The notes: generated by a model not told the origin, from the letters alone. A stretch of 20,109 nucleotides of DNA from an uncultured Lachnospiraceae bacterium (GCA_910586955.1 CAJUMM010000002.1:1-20109), one strand, 5' to 3'; positions 6,386 through 14,641 are shown, counted from the stretch's first letter. Numbers and translations: made by a program.

Positions 6386-8297
6386 CCGTCAGCCGAAAGG
6401 CCCCATGGGACGGGGCAGGGGGTTGAAAAAAGGTCCCAAAGCGAAGAATCCGGGCCGCACCTTAAAGCGGCTGTTTGATCTGGTGGTGCGGGCGTATCCC
6501 CTCCACTGTATACTTGTTGTAATAGGTATTTTTGTGAGCGTTCTGGCAAATGTCCGGGGCAGTCTCTTTATGCAGACCCTGATTGATGATTATATAACGC
6601 CCCTTATCGGTACGGCAGCCCCGGATTTTGCGCCTCTTTTGAAGGCGCTGGGCACCATGGCGGTGATCTATGCAGTGGGAGCTCTTTCCACTTATGTGTA
6701 CAACCGCCTGATGATCACAGTGACCCAGGGGAGCTTAAAGAAAATCCGCAACGACCTGTTTGCTCATATGGAGACCCTGTCGATTCCCTATTTTGATACC
6801 CATGCCCACGGGGACATTATGAGTATTTATACCAATGACACGGATACCCTGCGGCAGCTTATCAGCCAGAGTATTCCCCAGCTTCTATCCTCCGGGATTA
6901 CCATTGTCAGCGTATTTGTTTCTATGCTGGTCTTAAGTCCCCTTTTGACCCTGCTGGTGCTGGCTATGATCCTGGTAATGACCCGGGTGATCAAGCATAT
7001 CGGAGGAAAATCGGGCCGGTATTTTATGGCCCAGCAGCAGGATTTGGGAGCCCTCAACGGCTACATTGAGGAAATGATGGAGGGGCAGAAGGTGGTTAAG
7101 GTGTTCTGCCACGAGCAGGAGGCCAAGGAGCAGTTCCGGGAGCTGAACAATAAGCTCTTTGACAGTGCCAGCAACGCCAATATTTACGCCAATATCCTGA
7201 TGCCCATTATGGCCAATATCGGGAATATCAGCTACGTGCTCACCACTATGGTGGGAGCCCTTCTTGCCATCGGCGGTGTGGGCGGCCTGACCTTGGGGGG
7301 CCTTGCTTCCTTCCTGCAGCTGAACCGGAGCTTTACACATCCCATCACCCAGGTGGCCCAGCAGTTTAACTCTATCATTATGGCTCTGGCAGGAGCGGAG
7401 CGTATCTTCGATCTACTGGATGAGCCCTCGGAGAAGGACGAAGGCTATGTCACACTGGTGAACGCCCGCTATGAGAACGGGGAGCTTATAGAGGCTGAGG
7501 AGCGCACGGGGGTGTGGGCCTGGAAACATCCCCATCATGACGGAACCCTGACCTACACGGAAGTGAAGGGGGATGTGGTCATGGACGGAGTGGATTTCGG
7601 ATATAGCGAGGAAAAAATGGTGCTCCATGATATCAAACTTTTTGCCAAGCCGGGACAGAAAGTGGCTTTTGTGGGAGCTACCGGTGCGGGTAAGACCACC
7701 ATTACCAACCTGATCAACCGTTTCTATGACATTCAGGACGGAAAGATCCGCTATGACGGGATCAATATCAACAAAATACGGAAATCCGATCTCCGCCGTT
7801 CCCTGGGAATGGTGCTCCAGGACAGCCATCTCTTCACGGGAACCGTGGCCGACAATATCCGCTACGGAAAGCTTAATGCCACGGACACGGAGGTAAAGGG
7901 GGCGGCTATGCTGGCGGGAGCGGATACCTTTATCCGCCATCTGCCCCAGGGGTATGACACCATGCTCTCCGGGGATGGAGCCAACCTGTCCCAGGGCCAG
8001 AGACAGCTTCTCACCATTGCCAGGGCGGCCATTGCGGATCCGCCGGTGCTGATTCTGGATGAAGCAACCTCCAGCATTGACACCCGCACGGAAGCCATTG
8101 TACAGAGGGGAATGGACAGCCTGATGGCTGGGAGAACCGTCTTTGTCATTGCCCACCGGCTGTCTACGGTCCAGAATTCCGATGTAATTATGGTGCTGGA
8201 GCAGGGACGTATTATCGAGCGCGGCAATCATGAGGAATTGATGGAACAAAAAGGAAAATATTTCCAGTTATACACCGGGTCTTTTGGACTTTCCTAA
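6375..8297 (+). CDS. ABC exporter half-transporter, catalytic subunit
   Basis: This 640-residue partner completes the exporter. The ATG at 6375 was chosen because GGAGGAG (6362-6368) lies 6 nt upstream; it overlaps the first subunit's end by 11 bp. A basic tail (residues 1-33, rich in Arg/Lys/Gly) precedes the membrane domain (about 40-345). An insert of about 45 residues (355-399) with KHPHHDG joins it to the ATPase domain, as is common in this Firmicutes subfamily. Walker A GATGAGKT (434-441), Walker B VLILDE with Glu563, and the switch His594 (IAHRLST) are canonical. The signature is LSQGQ (538-542) instead of LSGGQ. Combined with the first subunit, one composite site is fully active (this Walker A/B/His plus the partner's VSGGQ) and the other degenerate. 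This is the expected complementary pattern for an asymmetric exporter. Confidence 0.93.
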   Translation: MSSNRQPKGPMGRGRGLKKGPKAKNPGRTLKRLFDLVVRAYPLHCILVVIGIFVSVLANVRGSLFMQTLIDDYITPLIGTAAPDFAPLLKALGTMAVIYAVGALSTYVYNRLMITVTQGSLKKIRNDLFAHMETLSIPYFDTHAHGDIMSIYTNDTDTLRQLISQSIPQLLSSGITIVSVFVSMLVLSPLLTLLVLAMILVMTRVIKHIGGKSGRYFMAQQQDLGALNGYIEEMMEGQKVVKVFCHEQEAKEQFRELNNKLFDSASNANIYANILMPIMANIGNISYVLTTMVGALLAIGGVGGLTLGGLASFLQLNRSFTHPITQVAQQFNSIIMALAGAERIFDLLDEPSEKDEGYVTLVNARYENGELIEAEERTGVWAWKHPHHDGTLTYTEVKGDVVMDGVDFGYSEEKMVLHDIKLFAKPGQKVAFVGATGAGKTTITNLINRFYDIQDGKIRYDGININKIRKSDLRRSLGMVLQDSHLFTGTVADNIRYGKLNATDTEVKGAAMLAGADTFIRHLPQGYDTMLSGDGANLSQGQRQLLTIARAAIADPPVLILDEATSSIDTRTEAIVQRGMDSLMAGRTVFVIAHRLSTVQNSDVIMVLEQGRIIERGNHEELMEQKGKYFQLYTGSFGLS

Positions 8298-8395
8298 TGA
8301 AAAAATTTCCATATTTAAAATGCGGCAGCCTTTCGTATAAAAATCTCCTTAAAGGTTCATAATGGTAACAAAGAGCAGGAAAGGAGAGTTCTATT

Positions 8396-8791
8396 ATGAA
8401 ATTGTTTAGAAAGTACGCGGCCGGAGCGCTGCTCCTGGTCATGGTACTGACGGCTGCCGCATGTACAAATACCGATGACAATGCAGCCGGCACACCGAAC
8501 AATAGTACCACCGAGGATACCACCAATGGGACCACTAATGGCACCAATAACGGCACCACCAATGATGTCACCAACGGAACCACCAATGGGACCACCAACG
8601 GTACGAACAACGGGACCACCAATGGAACTACAGACGGAACCGATGCAGACAATGCAGGCGGTGCTCTGGAAGATGTAGGCGACGGCGTGGTAGACGGCGT
8701 GGAGGATGTGGTAGACGGTGTTGACGATGCAGTGGACGATATGACCGGCAACGGCACCAACAACAACGGAAACACAACGGCCAATCCCTAA
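8396..8791 (+). CDS. Low-complexity TNGT-repeat lipoprotein
   Basis: This 131-residue protein is probably anchored outside the cell. Its signal peptide has a basic start (MKLFRKY), a hydrophobic core and LTAAAC, with Cys23 as the likely lipidation site. Residues 43-82 are ten in-phase tetrapeptides of consensus TNGT (variants NNGT, TNDV, TDGT). Residues 91-115 are acidic with valines spaced 3-4 apart (LEDVGDGVVDGVEDVV and on), suggesting an amphipathic helix. The tail is again Asn/Thr/Gly-rich. AGGAGA lies about 9 nt before the ATG, and a good terminator follows, so it is a single-gene unit. I do not recognise a named family; similar short Thr/Asn-rich lipoproteins are known from Lachnospiraceae. 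It may be a flexible envelope spacer (inference). No enzymatic motif is visible. Confidence 0.8.
   Translation: MKLFRKYAAGALLLVMVLTAAACTNTDDNAAGTPNNSTTEDTTNGTTNGTNNGTTNDVTNGTTNGTTNGTNNGTTNGTTDGTDADNAGGALEDVGDGVVDGVEDVVDGVDDAVDDMTGNGTNNNGNTTANP
8522..8641 (+). repeat. 12-bp tandem repeat array within the lipoprotein gene
   Basis: Ten 12-bp units encode TNGT-like tetrapeptides. A higher-order period of 60 bp is visible: units 1-5 (8522-8581) and 6-10 (8582-8641) share the order TNGT, TNGT, NNGT, TN--, T-GT. Many differences between units are synonymous third-base changes. Gain or loss of units keeps the frame. Confidence 0.85.
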
Positions 8792-8807
8792 TAGGCTGGC
8801 ATGGAAT

Positions 8808-8847
8808 TTCTGGCGGAGAGCAAAGAGGCTTTCCGCCAGAATTGTTT
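8808..8847 (+). terminator. Rho-independent terminator after the lipoprotein gene
   Basis: TTCTGGCGGA (8808-8817) pairs perfectly with TCCGCCAGAA (8832-8841); the loop is 14 nt and TTGTTTT follows. It isolates the lipoprotein gene from asnS. Confidence 0.8.
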
Positions 8848-8933
8848 TGGGAAAAACCTTTACTTTTTTTTAGGTTTCGTATAAGATAAAATGGATTAAA
8901 CAAATCATAGAAAATAAATCAGAGGGGAACGAT

Positions 8934-10325
8934 ATGAATTTAATTACAGTCAGGGATTTATACAAAAACAGCAAAGATTATCTGGACAAGTCCGTGGAAG
9001 TGGGCGGCTGGGTGAGGAGCAACCGTGGCTCCAAAGCCTTTGGATTCCTGGTGGTGAACGACGGTACCTATTTTAATACCCTTCAGGTGGTTTATCACGA
9101 TACCATGGAGAATTTTTCAGATATTTCCAAATTAAATGTGGGAGCGGCAGTGATTGTAAAGGGAACCCTGGTGGCCACACCCCAGGCGAAACAGCCTTTT
9201 GAGATTCAGGCGGAGAGCGTGCTGGTGGAGGGAGATTCTGCTCCCGATTATCCTTTGCAGAAGAAGCGTCACTCCTTTGAGTATCTGCGGACCATTTCCC
9301 ACCTGCGTCCCAGGACCAATACCTTCCAGGCGGTATTCCGGGTGCGGTCCCTCATTGCTTTCGCCATTCACCAGTTTTTCCAGGAGCGGGGGTTTGTCTA
9401 TGTGCATACACCTTTGATCACCGGCAGCGACTGCGAGGGGGCCGGTGAAATGTTCCGGGTGACGACCCTTGATCCGGCCAATTTGCCCCTGACGAAGGAG
9501 GGAAAGGTGGATTACAGCCAGGATTTCTTCGGAAAGGAGACGAACCTGACGGTCAGCGGCCAGTTAAACGGAGAAACATACGCCTGCGCTTTCCGGGACA
9601 TCTATACCTTCGGTCCCACCTTCCGGGCGGAAAATTCCAATACCACCCGTCATGCAGCGGAGTTCTGGATGATTGAGCCGGAAATGGCCTTTGCAGATTT
9701 GGAGGATAATATGGCCATTGCGGAGGATATGCTGAAATATGTGATTCAGTATGTGCTGGAGCAGGCACCGGAGGAGATGGATTTCTTTAACCAGTTTGTG
9801 GATAAAGGGCTTTTGGAGCGGCTGAACGGGGTGCTGAACTCGGAATTTGGCCATGTGACCTACACGGAAGCCATAGAGATTCTGGAAAAGAACAATGATA
9901 AATTTGACTATAAAGTGAGCTGGGGCTGCGATCTCCAGACGGAGCATGAGCGGTATCTGACGGAGGAGGTATTTAAGCGTCCCCTGTTCGTCACCGATTA
10001 TCCCAAGGAGATCAAGGCCTTCTATATGAAGCAGAACGAGGATGGGAAGACGGTGGCCGCAATGGACTGCCTGGTGCCGGGCATCGGAGAGATCATCGGC
10101 GGAAGCCAGAGAGAGGATGACTATGAGAAGCTGGTGGGCAGAATGCGGGAGCTGGGCCTAAAGGAGGAGGACTATGGATTCTATCTGGATCTGCGCAGGT
10201 ACGGTTCCGTGCGCCACTCCGGTTTCGGCCTGGGCTTTGAGCGCTGCGTCATGTACCTGACGGGCATGTCCAATATCCGGGACGTGATTCCCTTCCCCCG
10301 GACGGTAAATAACTGCGAACTGTAA
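8934..10325 (+). CDS. asnS: Asparaginyl-tRNA synthetase
   Basis: This 463-residue cytoplasmic class IIb synthetase charges tRNA-Asn with asparagine. The N-terminal OB-fold anticodon-binding domain covers about residues 17-100 (VEVGGWVRSNRGSKAFGFLVVNDG). The catalytic core shows motif 2 around FRAEN (230-234) with the NTTRH sequence typical of AsnRS, then FWMIEPEMAF, and motif 3 GFGLGFER (430-437) followed by MSNIRDVIPFPRT. Length is normal for bacterial AsnS. AGAGGGG (8921-8927) lies 6 nt before the ATG. It is flanked by terminators on both sides, so it is probably monocistronic. The 86 bases before it are AT-rich; TATAAG at 8880 or TAAAAT at 8887 may serve as -10, but no good -35 was found and no T-box leader is apparent. 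Confidence 0.97.
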   Translation: MNLITVRDLYKNSKDYLDKSVEVGGWVRSNRGSKAFGFLVVNDGTYFNTLQVVYHDTMENFSDISKLNVGAAVIVKGTLVATPQAKQPFEIQAESVLVEGDSAPDYPLQKKRHSFEYLRTISHLRPRTNTFQAVFRVRSLIAFAIHQFFQERGFVYVHTPLITGSDCEGAGEMFRVTTLDPANLPLTKEGKVDYSQDFFGKETNLTVSGQLNGETYACAFRDIYTFGPTFRAENSNTTRHAAEFWMIEPEMAFADLEDNMAIAEDMLKYVIQYVLEQAPEEMDFFNQFVDKGLLERLNGVLNSEFGHVTYTEAIEILEKNNDKFDYKVSWGCDLQTEHERYLTEEVFKRPLFVTDYPKEIKAFYMKQNEDGKTVAAMDCLVPGIGEIIGGSQREDDYEKLVGRMRELGLKEEDYGFYLDLRRYGSVRHSGFGLGFERCVMYLTGMSNIRDVIPFPRTVNNCEL

Positions 10326-10331
10326 AGGCTG

Positions 10332-10361
10332 AGGGCTGTTGCAAACATGCAACGGCCCTTT
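10332..10361 (+). terminator. Rho-independent terminator of asnS
   Basis: AGGGCTGTTGCA (10332-10343) pairs with TGCAACGGCCCT (10348-10359) with one G-T wobble and an AACA loop, starting 6 bases after the asnS stop. The T-tail is short (TTT), so readthrough into the VWA gene is possible. Confidence 0.75.
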
Positions 10362-10382
10362 CAAGCTTATGGAGACTGCAAT

Positions 10383-11609
10383 ATGGCAATAGAAGAGGAG
10401 ATTGTTAAGCTAATCCGGATGCTTCTATACCGGCGCTGCCACGGTCTTGCGGCGGCCCTGGGCTTTCTGGATATTTCCTGGGGAGAGTATAAGGGGAGCT
10501 TTACCACAGACGGAAAGGGCCTGTATTTGGATGAGGCCCGGCTTCGGGAAACTTTCTGCCAGGGGAGCGAAAGGCTCTGTCTGGAAGTTTTACATATGAT
10601 CAGCCATTGCCTGCTGGGGCATCCCTTTGGCGGTTATGACCGGGGCGGGGCAGTGCTGGATCTGGAGGCTTGGGAGCTTGTCCGGCAGATTTGGGGAGCC
10701 CCTCTCCCGGTTCTTACAGAGGCCGGGAAAACTGCGGACAGGGGGAAAGCAGAAAAGCTTCTCTATGTGGACAATCATGAAGGCTGGCGGCCAACGGCGG
10801 CCTTTGAACGGCTGGCGAGAGCATCCGGGGAGCTGGGCGGCGGCCGGAACAGGGAAGGCCGTCCGGGCGCTTCCAGGCCGGAGAACTGGTGGAAAGGGCA
10901 GAAGGAGGCATTGCTTGCGGGACAGACCGGGAAAAAGCCAGGTATGGGTGCGCAGAAGACAAGCCAGGTTTTTTCCGGTTTGGTTCCGGTTTCCGGATGC
11001 CGGGGTGATTACCGAGAGATTCTTAGAAGCTTTTCCGCTTTCCGGGAGGAAAGCCGGGTAAATCCGGAAGAATTCCAGCACTCCTGGTATCTCTATGGGT
11101 TGGAGACTTACGGGAATCTTCCCCTTGTGGAGCCTTTGGAGTACCGGGAGGAGAGGAAAATAGAGGATCTGGTGATTGTCATTGATACCTCCGCTTCCTG
11201 CCGGAAACATTTGGTTCGCATTTTTCTGGAAGAAACCAGGGGGATTCTGGAGCAGGAGCAGCTTTTTTTCCGGCGTTTCTGCCTCCATATCCTCCAGTGT
11301 GACAACCAGATTCAAAAGGACGATAAGATCGAAAGCCTGGAGGAGTTTGAAGCTTATCTCGAAAACCTGGAGCTGCGGGGTGGAGGAGGGACTGATTTCG
11401 GTCCGGCCTTCCGGCATGTGGAAAAGCTGAAAAAATCCGGGGAGTTCCGGGAATTAAAAGGAATGCTCTATTTTACGGACGGCTGCGGCTTATATCCAAG
11501 GGAGGAGCCGGACTATGCCGTTTATTTTGTGATGATAAAAGGAAGGTACGAGGATCTAAATATGCCGGACTGGATTCACCGGCTGGTATTGGAGGAGCGG
11601 ACAGCATGA
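10383..11609 (+). CDS. VWA-like (DUF2201-type) protein with HxxxH N-terminal domain
   Basis: This 408-residue cytoplasmic protein appears to be the VWA partner of the AAA+ ATPase encoded next. The N-terminal third carries HMISHCLLGH (H71, H75, H80), matching the metallopeptidase-like region of the DUF2201 family, though no Glu follows the first His. The C-terminal third (about 262-408) is a VWA domain with a complete metal-ion adhesion site: DTSAS (268-272), Thr337 in GGGGTDFG, and Asp366 in YFTDGCG. The ATG at 10383 was chosen: GGAG lies 8 nt upstream, whereas the earlier ATG at 10347 is inside the asnS terminator. The stop overlaps the ATPase start by 4 bp (ATGA). In known MoxR/VWA pairs the ATPase remodels targets that the VWA protein recognises; the target here is unknown. 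Confidence 0.85.
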   Translation: MAIEEEIVKLIRMLLYRRCHGLAAALGFLDISWGEYKGSFTTDGKGLYLDEARLRETFCQGSERLCLEVLHMISHCLLGHPFGGYDRGGAVLDLEAWELVRQIWGAPLPVLTEAGKTADRGKAEKLLYVDNHEGWRPTAAFERLARASGELGGGRNREGRPGASRPENWWKGQKEALLAGQTGKKPGMGAQKTSQVFSGLVPVSGCRGDYREILRSFSAFREESRVNPEEFQHSWYLYGLETYGNLPLVEPLEYREERKIEDLVIVIDTSASCRKHLVRIFLEETRGILEQEQLFFRRFCLHILQCDNQIQKDDKIESLEEFEAYLENLELRGGGGTDFGPAFRHVEKLKKSGEFRELKGMLYFTDGCGLYPREEPDYAVYFVMIKGRYEDLNMPDWIHRLVLEERTA

Positions 11610-13099
11610 ATATTTGGGAGGCAAAGGAAGAAATTAAGAGAACGGTGCTGGCGTATACGGCCAGGACTAAGACCGGGGCCTTGCGGATTCCCATAAAAAG
11701 CCAGCGCCCGGTGCTGCTAATGGGGCCGCCGGGCATCGGAAAAACAGCTGTTGTGGAACAGGCAGCTGGAGAACTGGCCCTGGGATTTGTGGCCTATACC
11801 ATGACCCATCATACCAGACAGAGCGCCATAGGGCTTCCCCTGTTGGAAAAACGGAAATTTCAGGGAGAAGAATATACGGTCACAGCCTATACTATGAGCG
11901 AAATTCTGGCATCGGTTTATGAGCAGATGGAGCAGACCGGCCGGAAGGAAGGGATTTTATTCCTGGATGAGATAAACTGCGTCTCGGAGACACTGATGCC
12001 CTCTATGCTCCAGTTTCTCCAGTACAAAACCTTTGGCAGCCACAGGCTGCCGGAGGGCTGGATCCTTGTGGCGGCCGGAAATCCGGCCCGTTATAACAGT
12101 TTGGTGCGAGAATTTGACATGGCGGTTCTGGACCGGGTGAAACGGATGGATGTGGAGCCGGATCTGGAGGTGTGGAAGCGGTACGCCCTGGCCCGGGGAG
12201 TCCACCCGGCAATCCTTTCCTTCCTGGAACTGCGGACCGAATGCTTTTATATGGCGGGAGGAAGGGGAAAGGGCTTTGTGACGGGAAGGGGCTGGGAAGA
12301 TTTATCCCGGATGCTTCTGGCCTTGGAGACACTGGAACAGCCCGTAGAGGAAGTGGTGTTCGGAGAGTACCTCCAGGAGGAGGAGACGGCCCGTCAGTTC
12401 GCTTTTTACTACCGGATTTATGAGAAATGGAACCGCCGGTTTTGTCTCTTGGAGATTTTGGAGGGAGACAGAACGGGGGAGGAAAGAGGATTTTCGGACC
12501 TGCCCTTTGACGAACGCCTCTGCATTATCTGGCTTCTTCTGCAAAAACTCTGCGGCATGGCGGTTTCCTGGGAGGAGCAGGAAAAGCTGTCCCGGAGCCT
12601 GGAGTACTTTGCAGCCGGAGCGGCACCTAAGCCGGACTCGGGAGATTCCTGGGAGAAATTGTGCCGGGAGAGGCTTGAGAGCCGCAAAAGGGGACTGGAG
12701 GTGCGAAGACAGTACGGTCTTCTGGAGCAGGGGGAGGAAGAGCGGGAGAGGCAGCTGGCGGAGCTGGTGCTGGGCAGTTTGGAAAAAATCCGGCTTTCGG
12801 GGGATACAGGGGTTTTTACCCACATGGTCCAGGACCAGTGCAGGGAAGAGAAGGAGAGGGAGAAGTCTCTTGTAAAAGCCATGGAGAAGGGAATTGCTTT
12901 TGTCCGCAGGGCCTTCGGGGAAGGCCAGGAGCTTGCGGTTTTTCTCACCAACCTGACGGAACATCCGGCGGCATCCCGGATGTTGAAAGAACATCTGCCG
13001 GAGGAATTTCAGGAAGCGTCCGCTTTTCTTTGTACCGGCAGGAAGGAGGAGGCGCTGCGGAAAAGGATTTTAGGGGAGATAGGAGAGAGGAGCGTATAA
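11606..13099 (+). CDS. MoxR-like AAA+ ATPase
   Basis: This 497-residue AAA+ ATPase is translationally coupled to the VWA protein. Walker A is GPPGIGKT (40-47), Walker B ILFLDE (D121/E122), and sensor 1 lies in VAAGNPARYN (N159). Arg177 and Arg180 in LDRVKRMDV are arginine-finger candidates. The substrate-loop region (THHTRQSAIGLPLLE) and the NCVSETLMPSMLQFLQ stretch are as in MoxR-type ATPases that pair with VWA proteins. The C-terminal 270 residues are helical, charged and less conserved to the eye, with a repeated E/R-rich stretch near 355-395. GGAGGAG (11591-11597) precedes the ATG by 8 nt. The next 33-bp repeat array begins directly at its stop. Confidence 0.88.
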   Translation: MNIWEAKEEIKRTVLAYTARTKTGALRIPIKSQRPVLLMGPPGIGKTAVVEQAAGELALGFVAYTMTHHTRQSAIGLPLLEKRKFQGEEYTVTAYTMSEILASVYEQMEQTGRKEGILFLDEINCVSETLMPSMLQFLQYKTFGSHRLPEGWILVAAGNPARYNSLVREFDMAVLDRVKRMDVEPDLEVWKRYALARGVHPAILSFLELRTECFYMAGGRGKGFVTGRGWEDLSRMLLALETLEQPVEEVVFGEYLQEEETARQFAFYYRIYEKWNRRFCLLEILEGDRTGEERGFSDLPFDERLCIIWLLLQKLCGMAVSWEEQEKLSRSLEYFAAGAAPKPDSGDSWEKLCRERLESRKRGLEVRRQYGLLEQGEEERERQLAELVLGSLEKIRLSGDTGVFTHMVQDQCREEKEREKSLVKAMEKGIAFVRRAFGEGQELAVFLTNLTEHPAASRMLKEHLPEEFQEASAFLCTGRKEEALRKRILGEIGERSV

Positions 13100-13212
13100 A
13101 AATTTGAATATGTGAAGATACTAAAACATAAAAATCTTGAAAATGTGTGAATTTTGGTTGATGAAAATCTTGAAAACGTGTAATATATATTGCATAAGAA
13201 TCTTGAAAACGT
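13100..13212 (+). repeat. 33-bp-period direct repeats upstream of the DUF4143 ATPase
   Basis: AATCTTGAAAAYGT occurs at 13133-13146, 13166-13179 and 13199-13212, exactly 33 bp apart, with only one variable base (Y). A decayed copy (11/14 matches) sits at 13100-13113, again 33 bp earlier. The 19-bp intervals are AT-rich and not conserved. The array fills most of the 146-bp gap between the two ATPase genes and ends 33 bp before the second gene's ATG. Confidence 0.8.
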
Positions 13213-13245
13213 AATTCTGTACAGGAAAGGTTAAGATCCGGAAGA

Positions 13246-14598
13246 ATGAAAAGAAGGATTTATGAAGAACTGCTGAAGTGGAAACAAGAGGATGCAGGCC
13301 GGACGGCGCTGCTTATTGACGGTGCCCGCCGTGTGGGAAAAAGCTATATTGCGGAGGAATTTGCAAAAGCGGAGTACAAGAACTATCTCCTGATTGACTT
13401 TAACCGGGTGAATGAGGAGGTTACGAATCTGTTCCTGCACTATCTGCACGATCTGGATACCTTTTTTTTGTATTTGTCGAATTTTTATAACGTAAAGCTG
13501 GAGGAGCGCAAAACACTGATTATTTTTGATGAAGTGCAGCTTTTTCCCCGGGCCCGGGCAGCCATTAAGTATCTGGTGGCGGATGGACGGTATGATTATC
13601 TGGAGACAGGATCCCTGATGAGCATTAAGAAGAATGTGCAGGATATTGTGATTCCCTCCGAGGAGCATCATATCCGGATGTACCCGCTGGATTTCGAAGA
13701 ATTTCTCTGGGCCCTGGATAACGAGACATTGATGGATTTTATCCGCCTGTGTTTCCGTGAGAGAAGGCCTCTGGGCCAGGCTCTTCACAGGAAAGCCATG
13801 GACTATTTTAGGCAGTACCTGATTGTAGGCGGAATGCCCCAGGCAGTGGAAGCCTATGTGCACACCCATGATTTTGAGCGGGTGGATCGGGTAAAAAGGG
13901 ATATTCTCACTTTGTACCGGGCGGACATTGTGAAACACGCAAAAGGATACGAGATGAAGGTGGCGCAGATTTTTGATGATATTCCGGCACAGCTCCAGAA
14001 ACATGATAAAAAGTTCCGCCTGTCTTCTCTGAAAAAGGAGGCCCGGTTCCGGGATTATGAGGATGCGCTGTTCTGGCTTTCCGACGCTATGGTGGTGAAT
14101 ATTTGTTATAACTCCACAGCTCCCAGCATCGGTCTTAGGCTTAATATGGATCGGATGACCCTGAAATGCTATATGGCAGACACGGGGCTTCTGATCAGCC
14201 ACGCCTTTGATGAAAGGGGTATTGCCAGCGGGGAAATTTACCGGAAGCTGCTCTTTGACAAGCTGGAAGTGAATCAGGGAATGATTGTGGAGAATGCGGT
14301 GGCGCAGATGCTGGCGGCGGCCGGACATAAGCTTTACTTTTATGCCAATTCCTCCCGGAATGATGCCTCCTCCCGCATGGAGATTGACTTCCTGACCGCC
14401 AAGAGCAAGATAAGCAGCAGGCACAATATTTCTCCGATTGAAGTGAAATCCGGGAAAAATTATACCCTTTCATCCCTGCGGAAGTTCCGGGAAAAGTATG
14501 GGGAACAGCTTCACATTCCCTATGTGCTGCATATGGGAGATTGGAAGGAAGGGGAGGGAATCACGTATCTGCCCTTGTATATGACTCCCCTGTTATGA
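13246..14598 (+). CDS. AAA ATPase with C-terminal DUF4143 / PD-(D/E)XK-like domain
   Basis: This 450-residue protein has an N-terminal P-loop ATPase: Walker A GARRVGKS (26-33) and Walker B LIIFDE (D95/E96). The DUF4143 region follows the TGSLMSI and EEFLWALDNE segments. Near the C-terminus a nuclease-like set is present: E349 (VENAVAQML), D381 (MEIDFLT) and E399-V-K401 (IEVKSGKNY), fitting the PD-(D/E)XK pattern. Members are frequent and often multi-copy in Clostridia and Bacteroidetes, and their role is unsettled. The ribosome site is weak (GGAAG about 2 nt from the ATG; AGGAAAGG about 16 nt away), unlike its neighbours. The 33-bp repeat array lies immediately upstream and may control it. 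It has no operon partner, and its codon use looks a little more AT-rich than the genes before it, which may indicate transfer (inference). Confidence 0.88.
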   Translation: MKRRIYEELLKWKQEDAGRTALLIDGARRVGKSYIAEEFAKAEYKNYLLIDFNRVNEEVTNLFLHYLHDLDTFFLYLSNFYNVKLEERKTLIIFDEVQLFPRARAAIKYLVADGRYDYLETGSLMSIKKNVQDIVIPSEEHHIRMYPLDFEEFLWALDNETLMDFIRLCFRERRPLGQALHRKAMDYFRQYLIVGGMPQAVEAYVHTHDFERVDRVKRDILTLYRADIVKHAKGYEMKVAQIFDDIPAQLQKHDKKFRLSSLKKEARFRDYEDALFWLSDAMVVNICYNSTAPSIGLRLNMDRMTLKCYMADTGLLISHAFDERGIASGEIYRKLLFDKLEVNQGMIVENAVAQMLAAAGHKLYFYANSSRNDASSRMEIDFLTAKSKISSRHNISPIEVKSGKNYTLSSLRKFREKYGEQLHIPYVLHMGDWKEGEGITYLPLYMTPLL

Positions 14599-14627
14599 AA
14601 AGGGCAGGCCAAATCTTCAAAAAACAT

Positions 14628-14637
14628 CCCCGTGGGG
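14628..14637 (+). promoter_or_regulatory. CCCC-GT-GGGG palindrome, candidate CsoR operator
   Basis: A perfect palindrome sits 4 bp upstream of the -35 of the CsoR-family gene. CsoR/RcnR-family operators typically contain C-tract/G-tract inverted repeats, so it is a plausible autoregulatory site. The assignment rests on position and symmetry only. Confidence 0.4.
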
Positions 14638-14641
14638 CGGA

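Noticed and set aside
10347..10382. Upstream ATG for the VWA gene
   Set aside because: It lies inside the asnS terminator hairpin and has no ribosome site; ATG 10383 has GGAG at the right distance.
13100..13231. CRISPR array
   Set aside because: The repeat is only 14 bp, spacers are 19 bp and AT-rich, there are at most four units and no cas genes.
13231..14424. Minus-strand reading frame of 397 codons opposite the DUF4143 ATPase
   Set aside because: It is the shadow of a gene with intact Walker and nuclease motifs; its composition is typical of antisense translation.
14612..14625. Fifth copy of the 33-bp-array motif downstream of the DUF4143 gene
   Set aside because: Only about 10 of 14 positions match and the phase cannot be tested; too weak to annotate.
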